Numbered from the stretch's first letter, positions 34,817-44,433 are shown. The stretch: 64,000 nucleotides of DNA from JBPEWY01 sp052032225 (GCA_052032225.1 JBPEWY010000083.1:1-64000), one strand, 5' to 3'. Notes: a model not told the origin generated them from the sequence alone. Numbers and translations are program-made.

Positions 34817-35609
34817 AAATAAAAATTTGAAGTGTTATATATGCAAAAGGAGCTGCAAAAATTAAACTATCTAATCTATCTAACAAACCACCATGACCGG
34901 GTAAAATAGCGCCACTGTCTTTAACGCCTGCAATACGTTTAAATTTAGATTCAACCAAGTCTCCAATAGATCCGGTGACAACAACAACAAAAGCCAAAAC
35001 AAGCCATTGAGAAAGGGTTAGTTCAGAATCTAATCTATGTAAAAAGTATGCGGCTAAGAGCGTGAACACAAGACCTCCGAGTGCTCCTTCAACTGTTTTT
35101 TTAGGTGAAACTCGCTCAAAAAGTTTGTTTTTGCCTATTGTTTTACCTACTAAATATGCAAAAGAGTCGTTAACCCAAATCAATATAAAAATACCAATTA
35201 TAATATACTTAGAAAAGTCATCATATTGGTAAGGTATAACGGTTAAAAAAATACATCCGCCTCCTAAGTAAAATAAAGTAATTAAAAACTTCTGAAAGTT
35301 AACAAGTGGTTTGTTTTTAAGTGCTAATAAAAACCGTATTAAAAATAAATTTGTTGTTACGGTGAGCAGCATTAAAAAATTAATAAACAGCTTGCCTTGT
35401 AAAAGGTAAATAGCCAACCACCAAAGTGCTAAAAATGCAATAAAAATATAGTAGCCGCTTAGTCTTATTATTTTCTTGAACTCATAAATGCAAATAAGTC
35501 CAAAAGACATAAATAAAAAATCAAAGGCGTCTGTGCTTAAAAAGACTGCAGCTAAAAGTAAAAATGCGTATAAAAAACCAGTAATAGATCGTTTTAGAAG
35601 TTCTCTCAT
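34806..35609 (-). CDS. cdsA: Phosphatidate cytidylyltransferase
   Basis: A 267-residue polytopic membrane enzyme with about seven helices. The C-terminal signature (GDLVESKFKRIAGVKDSG, then LPGHGGLLDRLDSLIFAAP) is diagnostic of CDP-diacylglycerol synthases. It activates phosphatidic acid with CTP, providing the precursor used by phosphatidylserine synthase and then Psd, its operon partner. The stop overlaps psd. Confidence 0.95.
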   Translation of the reverse strand: MRELLKRSITGFLYAFLLLAAVFLSTDAFDFLFMSFGLICIYEFKKIIRLSGYYIFIAFLALWWLAIYLLQGKLFINFLMLLTVTTNLFLIRFLLALKNKPLVNFQKFLITLFYLGGGCIFLTVIPYQYDDFSKYIIIGIFILIWVNDSFAYLVGKTIGKNKLFERVSPKKTVEGALGGLVFTLLAAYFLHRLDSELTLSQWLVLAFVVVVTGSIGDLVESKFKRIAGVKDSGAILPGHGGLLDRLDSLIFAAPFAYITLQIFIYVS

Positions 35610-35610
35610 G

Positions 35611-36219
35611 CTATAAGTCTTCCAGAAGCAGCAAATATAAGTTTTTTGAGCTACTTCCGTAGGTCATGAAATCTTTTTCGTCTTTAATTTCAAAATGTTT
35701 AATAGTAGTAATATTGGTTGGTATTTGGCTTTTGTGTTTCTTTTTAATGCCTCGTAATCCCTCGCCAAGTGTATCTACTAATTGGCTGGTAGTTGCAAAT
35801 ACAATAAAATTATCGGGGAGGTCTTTTAATTTGCTCTCTTTTATTTGTCTTGAGCTAATAAGTATGGCACCAATATCTGCAACAAGATACTCGCAGGTGG
35901 TAAAGAAAACAGCGCTTTTATGATTTTTCTCTGAATGAACTACGTTTAAATTCTTAAATTTTTTGGCTAAAAGTTCATCAAGACAATATACTTGACTTTC
36001 CCTCCAGTTGTTTTCTGTAAGGATATTTAAAAAGCACTCATGAACTTCATCTAAAGAGTCGCAATACAAGAACTTACCTCCATTTTTTTTAAAGTTGATG
36101 GTAAATTTTTCATCAACCGGAAGTTTTAGTTCTGGCATGTATTTTCCTCTTTGATCGGAAGTGGTTTTCTTGCCGTCATTTTTATCGCTCGAACCAAAAA
36201 TTTTTTTAAACAAACTCAT
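35611..36219 (-). CDS. LUD domain protein (LutC/YkgG family)
   Basis: A 202-residue protein; ATG 36219 (MSLFKKIFGSSDKNDGKK) is preferred over an upstream in-frame ATG. The C-terminal LUD fold is recognisable from VFFTTCEYLVADIGAILISS, NFIVFATTSQLVDTLGEGL and the final FMTYGSSSKNLYLLLLEDL. LutC is part of a lactate oxidation complex in other bacteria, but LutA and LutB are not encoded nearby. The fixed position between ftsH and cdsA in flavobacteria suggests a different, unknown role. Confidence 0.8.
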   Translation of the reverse strand: MSLFKKIFGSSDKNDGKKTTSDQRGKYMPELKLPVDEKFTINFKKNGGKFLYCDSLDEVHECFLNILTENNWRESQVYCLDELLAKKFKNLNVVHSEKNHKSAVFFTTCEYLVADIGAILISSRQIKESKLKDLPDNFIVFATTSQLVDTLGEGLRGIKKKHKSQIPTNITTIKHFEIKDEKDFMTYGSSSKNLYLLLLEDL

Positions 36220-36289
36220 CAAGAATCTTGCGCGCAATTTTATAGTTAAAACAGAGTTGCTTTTTGTTAACTCTGATATAACGAAAAAA

Positions 36290-38233
36290 TTATGATTTTG
36301 GTACTAAATCGTCTTCTTCTTTTTCTTTTTCAAAAGGACGTTTACCAAAAATCTTCTCGAGGTCGTCTTTAAAAATAACCTCTTTTTCTAGTAAACGTTC
36401 TGCGAGTTCTATGAGTTTTTCTTTGTTTTCTTCAAGAATTTTGATAGCTCTTTGGTATTGTTCTTCTATAATTCTTGAAATTTCTGCATCAATAATTTTA
36501 GCGGTTTCTTCACTATATGGCTTGGTAAACGTATAATCTGATTGCCCTGATGAATCATAATATGTAATGTTACCAATTTTATCATTTAAACCATAAATAG
36601 TAACCATGGCGCGTGCCTGTTTGGTAACTTTTTCTAAATCGCTTAATGCGCCGGTAGAGATTTTATTAAAGATTACTTTTTCTGCAGCTCTACCACCCAT
36701 AGTAGCACACATTTCGTCTAACATTTGTTCCGGACGCATAATTTGGCGTTCTTCTGGCAAATACCATGCAGCTCCTAACGATTGCCCTCTTGGGACAATA
36801 GTAACTTTTACAAGTGGTGCAGCGTGTTCAAGCATCCAGCTTACTGTTGCATGTCCGGCCTCATGAAATGCAATTGTTTTCTTTTCTTCTGGTGTAATTA
36901 TTTTGTTTTTCTTCTCTAAACCACCAACAATCCTGTCTACTGCATCAAGAAAATCTTGTTTTTCTACAGCTTTTTTTCCTTTACGCGCTGCTATTAATGC
37001 AGCTTCATTACAAACATTGGCTATATCTGCACCAGAGAACCCGGGGGTTTGCTTGGCTAAGAAATCCAGATCTAACGTTTCTGAAGTTTTTATTGGGCGT
37101 AAGTGTACTTCAAAAATTTCTTTACGCTCTCTTAAATCGGGTAAATCAACATAAATCTGTCTATCAAAACGTCCGGCACGCATTAGTGCCTTATCTAAAA
37201 TATCTGCACGGTTGGTAGCAGCCAATACAATTACATTTGTATTAGTACCAAAACCATCCATTTCTGTTAATAGCTGGTTTAATGTGTTTTCTCGTTCATC
37301 GTTAGAACCGGTAAAGTTGTTTTTGCCACGTGCTCTACCAATTGCATCTATCTCGTCTATAAAAATTATAGCAGGTGCTTTTTCTTTGGCTTGTTTAAAC
37401 AAATCACGAACCCTAGAGGCACCAACACCTACAAACATCTCTACAAAATCTGAACCTGAAAGCGAGAAGAAAGGGACTTTTGCCTCTCCTGCTACTGCTT
37501 TAGCCAATAACGTTTTACCGGTACCCGGAGGGCCAACCAATAGTGCTCCTTTAGGTATTTTACCACCTAAAGAGGTGTATTTTTCAGGGTTTTTTAAGAA
37601 CTCAACAATTTCTTGAACCTCTTCTTTAGCACCTTCTAATCCGGCAACATCTTTAAATGTTACCTTCATGTCTGTTTTTTCATCGAAGAGTTTTGCTTTA
37701 GATTTTCCGATATTAAAAATTTGTCCGCCACCACCGGCGCCACCACCAGACATTCTTCTCATTAAATACACCCAAATTCCAATTAAAAGAATGAATGGGA
37801 GAATTGAGAGTAAGATTTCGCCAAGGTAGTTAGACTCTATATCGTACGATATCTCTGTTTCTAAATTATTGTCTTTTTTTATTTGATTAAGCTCGTTCTC
37901 AAAGTTTTGTAAATCACCATAAGTAACTTGATATTGAGGCGTACCGGCAGATGGTAGTAGCGCATTATCGGCCACTTTTTGGTGAACTTCTTTTGTAAGT
38001 GCTTCTGGGGTTAAATAAACCTTTGCTTTGCTTGCGTTTTTAATAATGACAATCTTTTTGACATCGCCATTTTTTAAAAACTCTTGCAAATCAGAAGGAG
38101 TTGTTTCTGGCTGTGATTGCCACATTCCGCCAGAAAAGAAGTTCATTCCAATAATTAAAAAAAGAATGATTGCGTAAATCCAATATGAGCTAAATCTAGG
38201 TTTCTTGGTATTGGGATTATTATCTTTTGCCAT
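36290..38233 (-). CDS. ftsH: ATP-dependent zinc metalloprotease FtsH
   Basis: A 647-residue inner-membrane AAA+ protease. Membrane helices lie at about 17-33 and 138-158 with a periplasmic domain between. Walker A GPPGTGKT is at 234-241, Walker B FIDEIDAIG at 291-299, the second region of homology RAGRFDRQI follows, and the zinc site HEAGH is at 457-461. It degrades misassembled membrane proteins and selected cytoplasmic regulators. It lies 21 nt downstream of rsfS, within the same operon. Confidence 0.97.
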   Translation of the reverse strand: MAKDNNPNTKKPRFSSYWIYAIILFLIIGMNFFSGGMWQSQPETTPSDLQEFLKNGDVKKIVIIKNASKAKVYLTPEALTKEVHQKVADNALLPSAGTPQYQVTYGDLQNFENELNQIKKDNNLETEISYDIESNYLGEILLSILPFILLIGIWVYLMRRMSGGGAGGGGQIFNIGKSKAKLFDEKTDMKVTFKDVAGLEGAKEEVQEIVEFLKNPEKYTSLGGKIPKGALLVGPPGTGKTLLAKAVAGEAKVPFFSLSGSDFVEMFVGVGASRVRDLFKQAKEKAPAIIFIDEIDAIGRARGKNNFTGSNDERENTLNQLLTEMDGFGTNTNVIVLAATNRADILDKALMRAGRFDRQIYVDLPDLRERKEIFEVHLRPIKTSETLDLDFLAKQTPGFSGADIANVCNEAALIAARKGKKAVEKQDFLDAVDRIVGGLEKKNKIITPEEKKTIAFHEAGHATVSWMLEHAAPLVKVTIVPRGQSLGAAWYLPEERQIMRPEQMLDEMCATMGGRAAEKVIFNKISTGALSDLEKVTKQARAMVTIYGLNDKIGNITYYDSSGQSDYTFTKPYSEETAKIIDAEISRIIEEQYQRAIKILEENKEKLIELAERLLEKEVIFKDDLEKIFGKRPFEKEKEEDDLVPKS

Positions 38234-38254
38234 GAATTTTTGTCTTTCTAAAAA

Positions 38255-38626
38255 TTATACAGTAGTTGCAATTGTTGTTACTTTAGCGTCTCCCCACAGG
38301 CCTTCAATATCGTAAAACTCTCTTATGTGTTTTTGGAAAACATGCACAACCACATCAACATAATCAATTAAAACCCATTCTGCATTGTCAGAACCTTCTA
38401 CGTGCCAGGGTTTATCTTTAAGCTCTTTGCTTACAATTTTTTGAATGGAGTTTACGATGGCGTTTACCTGTGTGTTAGAAGTACCACTACAAATAACAAA
38501 ATAGTCGCATACTGTGTTGTCTATCTCACGTAAATCAAGAATACTAATGTCTTTACCTTTAACATTTTCTATTCCTTGAATAATTCCTGCTATTAATTGT
38601 TCTGCACTACTTTGTTTTTTTGTCAT
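38255..38626 (-). CDS. rsfS: Ribosome silencing factor
   Basis: A 123-residue RsfS/DUF143 protein with KGKDISILDLREIDNTVC-type core (diagnostic part DLREIDNTVCDYFVICSG), WHVEGSDNAEWVLIDY and VVHVFQKHIREFYDIEGLWG. It binds uL14 on the large ribosomal subunit and blocks subunit joining in poor nutrient conditions. It is the first gene of the rsfS-ftsH-LUD-cdsA-psd-ACBP run and is divergent from birA. Confidence 0.94.
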   Translation of the reverse strand: MTKKQSSAEQLIAGIIQGIENVKGKDISILDLREIDNTVCDYFVICSGTSNTQVNAIVNSIQKIVSKELKDKPWHVEGSDNAEWVLIDYVDVVVHVFQKHIREFYDIEGLWGDAKVTTIATTV

Positions 38627-38719
38627 TCAGTAAATTTTGTTTATTGCAAAGTTATTATTTTTTTGTTTTTTTAAGTATTCATTTTAACATAACATTACAA
38701 ATACTTAATAAGGTTGCAT

Positions 38720-39451
38720 ATGCATATTGTCAAACTTAATGCCATACCTTCAACAAATACTTTTTTAAAAGAGCAGGCGCTTAAAAAAGAACTTGATGAT
38801 TTTACTGTTATAGTTGCTCAAAACCAAGAACAAGGAAGAGGGCAAATGGGAGCTGTTTGGCAATCAGAGCCCGGTAAAAACCTTACGTTTAGCATTTTTA
38901 AAAGGGTAGAGGGCTTAGAAGCCACTAAAGGTTTTAACTTAAATATTTTGGTTTCTTTAGGTATTTACAGAGCATTGCAAACATTACAAATACCCGATTT
39001 GCATATTAAATGGCCTAACGACATTTTGTCAGGCAATCATAAAATTTGTGGAATTTTAATAGAAAACATCCTTAAGGGAAAGCATATAAATGGATCTGTA
39101 ATTGGAATTGGTTTAAATGTTAACCAAACTACATTTACCAATTTACCGAAAGTTAGCTCCTTAAAAAATTTAACCGGCAAAGTACATGATTTAGATGAGG
39201 TGCTTGTGTTGCTTTTAGAGAAATTAAAAGAGGTGTTTAACCTATGTTCTCCGGATACTTTCTGGAAATATGCTCATGAATACAACTCGCTTTTGTTTAA
39301 AAAAGACAAGCCTGTTATGTTTAAAGATACTAACGAGGTTATGTTTCCCGGAATTATTAGAGGTGTTACAGAGCAAGGTTTATTAAAAGTAGAGCTCGAA
39401 GATGAGATAATAAAAACCTTCGAGCTCAAACAAATTAAAATGTTGTATTAG
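38720..39451 (+). CDS. birA: Biotin--[acetyl-CoA-carboxylase] ligase
   Basis: A 243-residue enzyme; ATG 38720 is chosen over a TTG two codons earlier. The ligase core has IPSTNTFLKEQ, the biotinyl-AMP loop EQGRGQMGAVWQSEPGKNL, IKWPNDIL and GSVIGIGLNVNQT. The C-terminal SH3-like domain is present, but there is no N-terminal DNA-binding domain, so it cannot act as the biotin repressor of E. coli type. It is convergent with the SRPBCC gene (2 nt gap). Confidence 0.93.
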   Translation: MHIVKLNAIPSTNTFLKEQALKKELDDFTVIVAQNQEQGRGQMGAVWQSEPGKNLTFSIFKRVEGLEATKGFNLNILVSLGIYRALQTLQIPDLHIKWPNDILSGNHKICGILIENILKGKHINGSVIGIGLNVNQTTFTNLPKVSSLKNLTGKVHDLDEVLVLLLEKLKEVFNLCSPDTFWKYAHEYNSLLFKKDKPVMFKDTNEVMFPGIIRGVTEQGLLKVELEDEIIKTFELKQIKMLY

Positions 39452-39453
39452 GT

Positions 39454-39846
39454 TTATTGCTTAGCTAAATTTTCTGCAAGTGTTTTTATGAAATTGGTAA
39501 TAGGGCCTTTAATCATCATGGCCATCATGGGATTAAAGTTACCTTCAAAAACTAAATTAACCGATGAGGTTTGAGCGTCAACCTCGCTAATATTTCCTGT
39601 TAGTGTAAACGGTAATTTGTCGGTAGCAGCACCTAAAACCACTTTGTTATTAGGTTGCGTTTCTTTAATTTTTAAAACAATTTCCGGCATGCCTTTTAAA
39701 GCAAAAACAAACGAGTCTTCACTTAGCACTTCAAATTTGCTGGTGTTTTCCGGCATTAATTTTTTGTAGTTTTCTACGTCAGACAAAAAATTAAAAACCT
39801 CTTGTGTAGATTTATTTACTGTTGTTTCAGGACTGTTAATTGTCAT
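39454..39846 (-). CDS. SRPBCC family protein
   Basis: A 130-residue protein with START-like helix-grip fold landmarks: an N-terminal STQEVFNFLSDVENYKKLMP and a C-terminal amphipathic helix after NPMMAMMIKGPITNFIKTL. Members of this superfamily bind hydrophobic ligands; no specific ligand can be assigned. ATG 39846 is used; an earlier in-frame ATG would overlap pyrE. The gene follows pyrE by 14 nt. Confidence 0.78.
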   Translation of the reverse strand: MTINSPETTVNKSTQEVFNFLSDVENYKKLMPENTSKFEVLSEDSFVFALKGMPEIVLKIKETQPNNKVVLGAATDKLPFTLTGNISEVDAQTSSVNLVFEGNFNPMMAMMIKGPITNFIKTLAENLAKQ

Positions 39847-39860
39847 TATTTTAAGTTTTT

Positions 39861-40508
39861 TTAAACAGCAGGTTTCCAACTTTCTGGGTTAGTACTCCAC
39901 TGTTGTAATATTGTATATTCTGATTGATTAATGTAATTAGTTTCTAAAGCTTGTTCTAATAAGTAATGGTAATTGCTTAATGTATTAATAGTTATGTTTT
40001 CTTGCTTAAAGTTTTGGGTTGCAACATCAAATCCATAATTAAAAATAGCGAGCATGCCTTTAACATTTGCACCGTTTTGTTTTAGTGCTTTTACGGCATT
40101 TAAACTACTTTTTCCGGTGCTTATTAAATCTTCTATAACAACAACCGATTGACCGTTCTCTAAATGCCCTTCTATTTGGTTGCCTCTACCATGTTTTTTG
40201 GGCTCCGGTCTAACGTATATAAATGGTAATCCTAAAAATTCTGCGACTAATATGCCAATACCAATAGCTCCGGTAGCTACACCGGCAATAACATCAGGCT
40301 TGCCATACAGTTCTTCAACCTGTTTGGCTAACTGCTCTCTTATATAAGTTCTAATAACCGGATAAGAAAGTGTTATTCTGTTGTCGCAGTAAATTGGAGA
40401 TTTCCAGCCTGAGGCCCAAGTGAAAGGATTTTTCGGATTCAACTTTATTGCATTAATTTGCAACAAGAGCTCGGCCGTTTTTCTGGCAGTGTCTTTATCT
40501 AAAACCAT
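39861..40508 (-). CDS. pyrE: Orotate phosphoribosyltransferase
   Basis: A 215-residue enzyme starting at ATG 40508; the longer open frame would run antisense through the NUDIX gene. FTWASGWKSPIYCDNR and the PRPP-binding VVVIEDLISTGKSSL are diagnostic, with PEPKKHGRGNQIEG as the flexible catalytic loop. It makes OMP in pyrimidine synthesis. Its start codon is 8 bp from that of the divergent NUDIX gene, so both promoters lie inside coding sequence. Confidence 0.95.
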   Translation of the reverse strand: MVLDKDTARKTAELLLQINAIKLNPKNPFTWASGWKSPIYCDNRITLSYPVIRTYIREQLAKQVEELYGKPDVIAGVATGAIGIGILVAEFLGLPFIYVRPEPKKHGRGNQIEGHLENGQSVVVIEDLISTGKSSLNAVKALKQNGANVKGMLAIFNYGFDVATQNFKQENITINTLSNYHYLLEQALETNYINQSEYTILQQWSTNPESWKPAV

Positions 40509-40512
40509 GCTG

Positions 40513-40520
40513 CAAATGTA
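40513..40520 (-). promoter_or_regulatory. Candidate -7 box immediately before pyrE
   Basis: On the minus strand this reads TACATTTG (TAnnTTTG), ending 4 nt before the pyrE ATG. If used, transcription would start at or next to the start codon, giving a leaderless mRNA. It overlaps the first codons of the NUDIX gene. No matching -33 TTG was found. Confidence 0.35.
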
Positions 40521-41100
40521 TAAAGTTTTTGTAAATGAATGTCCCATTGTTTTAACCAATACTTTAGAAAAAGAGACAGATTTTAAACTCTTTATGTTAG
40601 ATACGGTTAATTTAGAAGATGTTATTAACCGTCTTACCAATAAAGAAATAAAAGCAGCATACTTATATCATCCTGATAGAGACAAGCTTTTAAAAAAACT
40701 ACAAAAAAAGATTCCTTTTGTGGTTGCAGGTGGTGGTTTAGTTTTTAATGATAAAGGGCAAATGTTGTTTATTCATAGAAACAGCAAGTGGGATTTACCA
40801 AAGGGAAAGGTAGATAAGGGAGAGTCTATAGAAGAAGCAGCGGTAAGAGAAGTAGAAGAAGAAACCGGAGTTAAAGATGTTAAAATAGAGTCGCTTTTAG
40901 GAATTACCTATCATATTTTTCAGCGTAACGGTAAATACAAGTTAAAAGAAACACACTGGTATAAAATGCACACTACCTATAACGGCAAGTTAAAACCTCA
41001 AAAAAACGAGGGTATAGACAAAGTAGTTTGGCTTGACGAAAAAGAAGCCAAAGAGGCGTTAGAAAAATCGTATGCAAATATTAAAACCTTATTTAATTAG
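40516..41100 (+). CDS. NUDIX hydrolase
   Basis: A 194-residue protein with the complete NUDIX box GKVDKGESIEEAAVREVEEETGV (landmarks: first Gly, REVEEE and final Gly) in the C-terminal half. The N-terminal part MYKVFVNECPIVLTN is conserved among Bacteroidota homologues; this and the divergent pyrE start favour ATG 40516 over ATG 40507. It hydrolyses a nucleoside diphosphate linked to another group; the substrate is not predictable. It is convergent with the M14 gene, with an 8-bp overlap. Confidence 0.87.
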   Translation: MYKVFVNECPIVLTNTLEKETDFKLFMLDTVNLEDVINRLTNKEIKAAYLYHPDRDKLLKKLQKKIPFVVAGGGLVFNDKGQMLFIHRNSKWDLPKGKVDKGESIEEAAVREVEEETGVKDVKIESLLGITYHIFQRNGKYKLKETHWYKMHTTYNGKLKPQKNEGIDKVVWLDEKEAKEALEKSYANIKTLFN

Positions 41101-42865
41101 GGTTGCCCTTTAAAACTCTATAAACCGGATACTGCAAGTGAGCCGGCTCATAGTAAGGAGAATTTTTGTAAATCCAGCTTAATTGAGCAAACCAATTGTT
41201 AGCAAAATTCTCGTCTGTTTCTTTTAAGTTTTTAAAAGCGCTTTGAAGGCTATCGTTTTCTACCAATAAATTAGCAGCAATGTCTTCAAAAACATATGGA
41301 GAAAAGCCTTCTTTTTGTTGCAAAATCGTATCGAAAAAATTCCAATTAAAAAAAGAATCAACAGCTTCAGGCTCTAGAGTTTCTAATAAATATCTAATTC
41401 CTTTTTGTTGTGTTGAAATATATAAATCACCCTTTTTAAACTGAACCTTTTTTAGAGTCTTGCTTACTTTAGTATTAAAGTGAGGATAATGCCCTTCATA
41501 AGGTCTTGAGTAAGTTTCGTAGCTTTCAATTTTATAGCTTTCTACCAGCAAAGTAGTGTCGGCCTCTAAGGGTTGCATTATTATTTTATTTTGCTCTAAC
41601 AGGGGTATTATATTCCACCAATTTTTTGGAATTATATATGCCTCAGGAACGGTTACGCTATGGGTTGGTTTTAGAAAGTTTTTATAAGTTACCTCTTTAG
41701 TAAAAGGCTTATCTTGATGATATTTTAAGCGCATTAAACCGGTTACTTTACTGGTATCTAAAGTTGCTTCATAACCTTTAAAATTAAGCGTTGTTATTTG
41801 GGTTGTATCTATTTCCCATTGCAATGGGTATTGGGTTATGTTAGCATAATATTCAAAAGCATCTTTTCTTGCAGATTTTATAGTAATATGCTCATTTTCT
41901 GCTACATCTATTGCAGCTTGTAAAATAGCATAAGTGCCTTCTACACGCTGCTTGTAAGGTTTTAGCATATGCGTTTCTACCATTAGCCCTAAGGTGTTCC
42001 AGAGAGCAGTGTATCCGGTAGAATAGCGAGGATAATCTATAAATTGAGAGAATCCTTTTTCTGGTACAGCATTAAATACATTTACATACGGGGTAACATC
42101 CCAATCTTTATTTTTAAGAGATTCTTCTATTGCGGGCATAAATTTATTTTGAAGATAATTACCTAATTCACCACCTAACTTGTTATGCTGTGTAAATAAA
42201 TGTGTAAGAGTATATTGGTAATCTGCACCGTTGCTAACATGAGTATCTATAAACACATCTGGTTGAACTAAATGATAGATTTCTGCAAACGAGCGAGCGT
42301 TTTTGGTATCTGCTTTTATAAAATCTCTATTTAAATCATAATTTCTGGCATTGCCTCTAAAGCCGTATTCTTTTGGTCCATTCTGGTTAGCTCTTGTATG
42401 GCTATTTCTGTTCAACGCACCACCAATGTTATATATAGGTATGGCTACTATAATTGTATGTTTTGGAGGTTTAATTTTTTTTAATGCTAAATCTCTAAAG
42501 AGTAACATGGTAGCGTCTATACCATCGGGCTCTCCGGGGTGAATACCATTATTTATTAAGAGTATAGTTTTTTTCTCTCGGGCTTTGTTAAAATTAAATT
42601 CGCCATCCTCGTTGTATGTTACAATATGCAATGGAATTCCGCTATCTGTAGCTCCCATTGTTTGCATATTTATTTCTGGAGAATGTTTAGAAAGCTCTAT
42701 ATAAAAATCTATAACTTCTTGATAGGCAGGTGTTTCTGTGCCTTTAGTTTTTTCAAAATGAGTGGTGAACTTTTCTTTTTGTTTGGCTTCTTCGTCTTTA
42801 CATCCTACAAAAAAGCAGGTAATAAGTAAAAAGCTAATTAAGCGTAAAGCATATATTTTTTGCAT
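41093..42865 (-). CDS. M14 family zinc carboxypeptidase-like lipoprotein
   Basis: A 590-residue protein. The lipoprotein signal ends LLITCFFVGC (Cys22). Zinc ligands are visible in NNGIHPGEPDGID (HxxE) and DTHVSNG, and the catalytic Glu probably in LMVETHMLKPY. This is the M14 fold in the N-terminal 330 residues, followed by an accessory region without a recognised domain. It probably processes peptides at the periplasmic or outer face of the outer membrane. Confidence 0.85.
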   Translation of the reverse strand: MQKIYALRLISFLLITCFFVGCKDEEAKQKEKFTTHFEKTKGTETPAYQEVIDFYIELSKHSPEINMQTMGATDSGIPLHIVTYNEDGEFNFNKAREKKTILLINNGIHPGEPDGIDATMLLFRDLALKKIKPPKHTIIVAIPIYNIGGALNRNSHTRANQNGPKEYGFRGNARNYDLNRDFIKADTKNARSFAEIYHLVQPDVFIDTHVSNGADYQYTLTHLFTQHNKLGGELGNYLQNKFMPAIEESLKNKDWDVTPYVNVFNAVPEKGFSQFIDYPRYSTGYTALWNTLGLMVETHMLKPYKQRVEGTYAILQAAIDVAENEHITIKSARKDAFEYYANITQYPLQWEIDTTQITTLNFKGYEATLDTSKVTGLMRLKYHQDKPFTKEVTYKNFLKPTHSVTVPEAYIIPKNWWNIIPLLEQNKIIMQPLEADTTLLVESYKIESYETYSRPYEGHYPHFNTKVSKTLKKVQFKKGDLYISTQQKGIRYLLETLEPEAVDSFFNWNFFDTILQQKEGFSPYVFEDIAANLLVENDSLQSAFKNLKETDENFANNWFAQLSWIYKNSPYYEPAHLQYPVYRVLKGNPN

Positions 42866-42900
42866 GAAAGAGGATGAGTTTATTTTTACAATTTAAAGCG

Positions 42901-43359
42901 CTATTTTTTAACAACTACTGTATTAGGGACTAGGCTGGTGTAATCACCACCGTTTCTGATTACATCTCTAACAATAGATGAGCTTATGTACGATTTTCCG
43001 GAAGAGGTTAATAAAAAAACCGTTTCTATTTCAGATAATTTTCGGTTGGTATGAGCAATGGCTTTTTCAAACTCAAAATCTGCCGGATTTCTAAGGCCTC
43101 TTAAAATAAAATCGGCATTTACTTTTTTACAAAAATCTACCGTAAGTCCTTCGTATGTCATTACCTTAATTTTAGGCTCATTTTTAAATGCCTCTTCTAT
43201 AAATTGTTTTCGCTCATTTAGAGAAAACATATAGTTTTTATCGGCATTTAAACCTATGGCTATAATAAGCTCATCAAATAATGTAATTCCTCTGGTTATA
43301 ATATCGTAATGTCCTAACGTAATAGGATCAAACGAACCCGGAAAAATAGCTCTTCTCAT
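42901..43359 (-). CDS. coaD: Phosphopantetheine adenylyltransferase
   Basis: A 152-residue enzyme of CoA synthesis with the nucleotidyltransferase motif PGSFDPITLGHYDII (TxGH-type) and the C-terminal SSSIVRDVIRNGGDYTSLVP. RGLRNPADFEFE is the classic substrate loop. It transfers AMP to 4'-phosphopantetheine. It follows ddl by 10 nt. Confidence 0.96.
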   Translation of the reverse strand: MRRAIFPGSFDPITLGHYDIITRGITLFDELIIAIGLNADKNYMFSLNERKQFIEEAFKNEPKIKVMTYEGLTVDFCKKVNADFILRGLRNPADFEFEKAIAHTNRKLSEIETVFLLTSSGKSYISSSIVRDVIRNGGDYTSLVPNTVVVKK

Positions 43360-43369
43360 TCTGGTAAAG

Positions 43370-44353
43370 TTACATTTTTTTATTTAATGCTTCTTGTATG
43401 GCGTTGTCAAACAAATCCGGCAAAGATATGCCTGCAGCCTTTGCCTGTTGCGGGATTATGCTTGCCGTAGATAATCCCGGTACGGTATTCACTTCTAATA
43501 AATGTGGTTCTCCGTTAACAAAAATAAACTCAGAACGGGTAAAACCATCCATTTTTAAAATGGTATATATTTTTTTAGCTATATCAGCAACTTTAGTTGC
43601 CCATTCTTCAGAAATTCTGGCAGGAGTTATTTCTTGAGATTTGCCTAAATATTTAGCTTCGTAATCAAAAAAATCATTTTCAGAAACTATTTCTGTAATG
43701 GGTAATACTGTAACTTCTCCTTTATATTTTAACACTCCAACGGTTACCTCAGTACCATCTAAAAAAGACTCAATAATAATCTCATCGTCTTCTGTAAAAG
43801 CCTTATTTATAGCATCTTTAAGTTGTTCAGCTTTAGTAATTTTAGTGATTCCGAAGCTGCTCCCGGCTTTATTGGCTTTTACAAAGCACGGTAGTCCAAC
43901 AGCTTTAATTATAGCTTCTTCGTTTATAGTATCTCCTTTGTTGAGGTAATAAGATGCTGCAGTTTTAATGCCATAAGGTTTTAATGTAGCAAGCAAATCT
44001 CTTTTGTTAAAGGTAAGAGCAGCTTGATACATATTGCAACTGGTATGTGGGATGTTTAACAAATGAAAATAAGCCTGAATATAACCGTCTTCGCCCGGCG
44101 TACCATGAATTGCATTAAAAACACAATCAAACACAATTTTTTTATGGTTAACGGTAATTGTAAAATCGTGTTTATTTACAGGATGTTCCTGATTGGCGTC
44201 ATCTATATAAACCCATCTGTCTTTTAAAATAAGAATTCTGTACGGATTATATTTTTCTCTATCTAAGTTTTGGTAAACCACATTACCACTTTTAACGGAT
44301 ATTTCGTATTCGCTAGAATATCCGCCCATAATTATAGCGATGTTTTTTTTCAT
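43370..44353 (-). CDS. ddl: D-alanine--D-alanine ligase
   Basis: A 327-residue ATP-grasp enzyme. The N-terminal IIMGGYSSEYEISVKSG holds the substrate-binding Glu, HGTPGEDGYIQAYF is diagnostic, KANKAGSSFGITK is the ATP loop, and VNTVPGLSTASIIP closes the active site. The conserved Tyr/Phe position that separates Ala from lactate ligases was not resolved by eye, so D-Ala-D-Ala is taken from the family. It feeds peptidoglycan synthesis along with murB. Confidence 0.94.
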   Translation of the reverse strand: MKKNIAIIMGGYSSEYEISVKSGNVVYQNLDREKYNPYRILILKDRWVYIDDANQEHPVNKHDFTITVNHKKIVFDCVFNAIHGTPGEDGYIQAYFHLLNIPHTSCNMYQAALTFNKRDLLATLKPYGIKTAASYYLNKGDTINEEAIIKAVGLPCFVKANKAGSSFGITKITKAEQLKDAINKAFTEDDEIIIESFLDGTEVTVGVLKYKGEVTVLPITEIVSENDFFDYEAKYLGKSQEITPARISEEWATKVADIAKKIYTILKMDGFTRSEFIFVNGEPHLLEVNTVPGLSTASIIPQQAKAAGISLPDLFDNAIQEALNKKM

Positions 44354-44433
44354 GTAAAAAGCTAATTATTAATTGTGGTTGCTAAAACAAAAATATCATT
44401 ATTTTAATGCAATGTAAAAAGTATTGGGTTTTA

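Noticed and set aside
40509..40640. N-terminal extension of PyrE
   Set aside because: It is antisense to the NUDIX gene, and PyrE homologues start at the internal Met (MVLDKDTARK).
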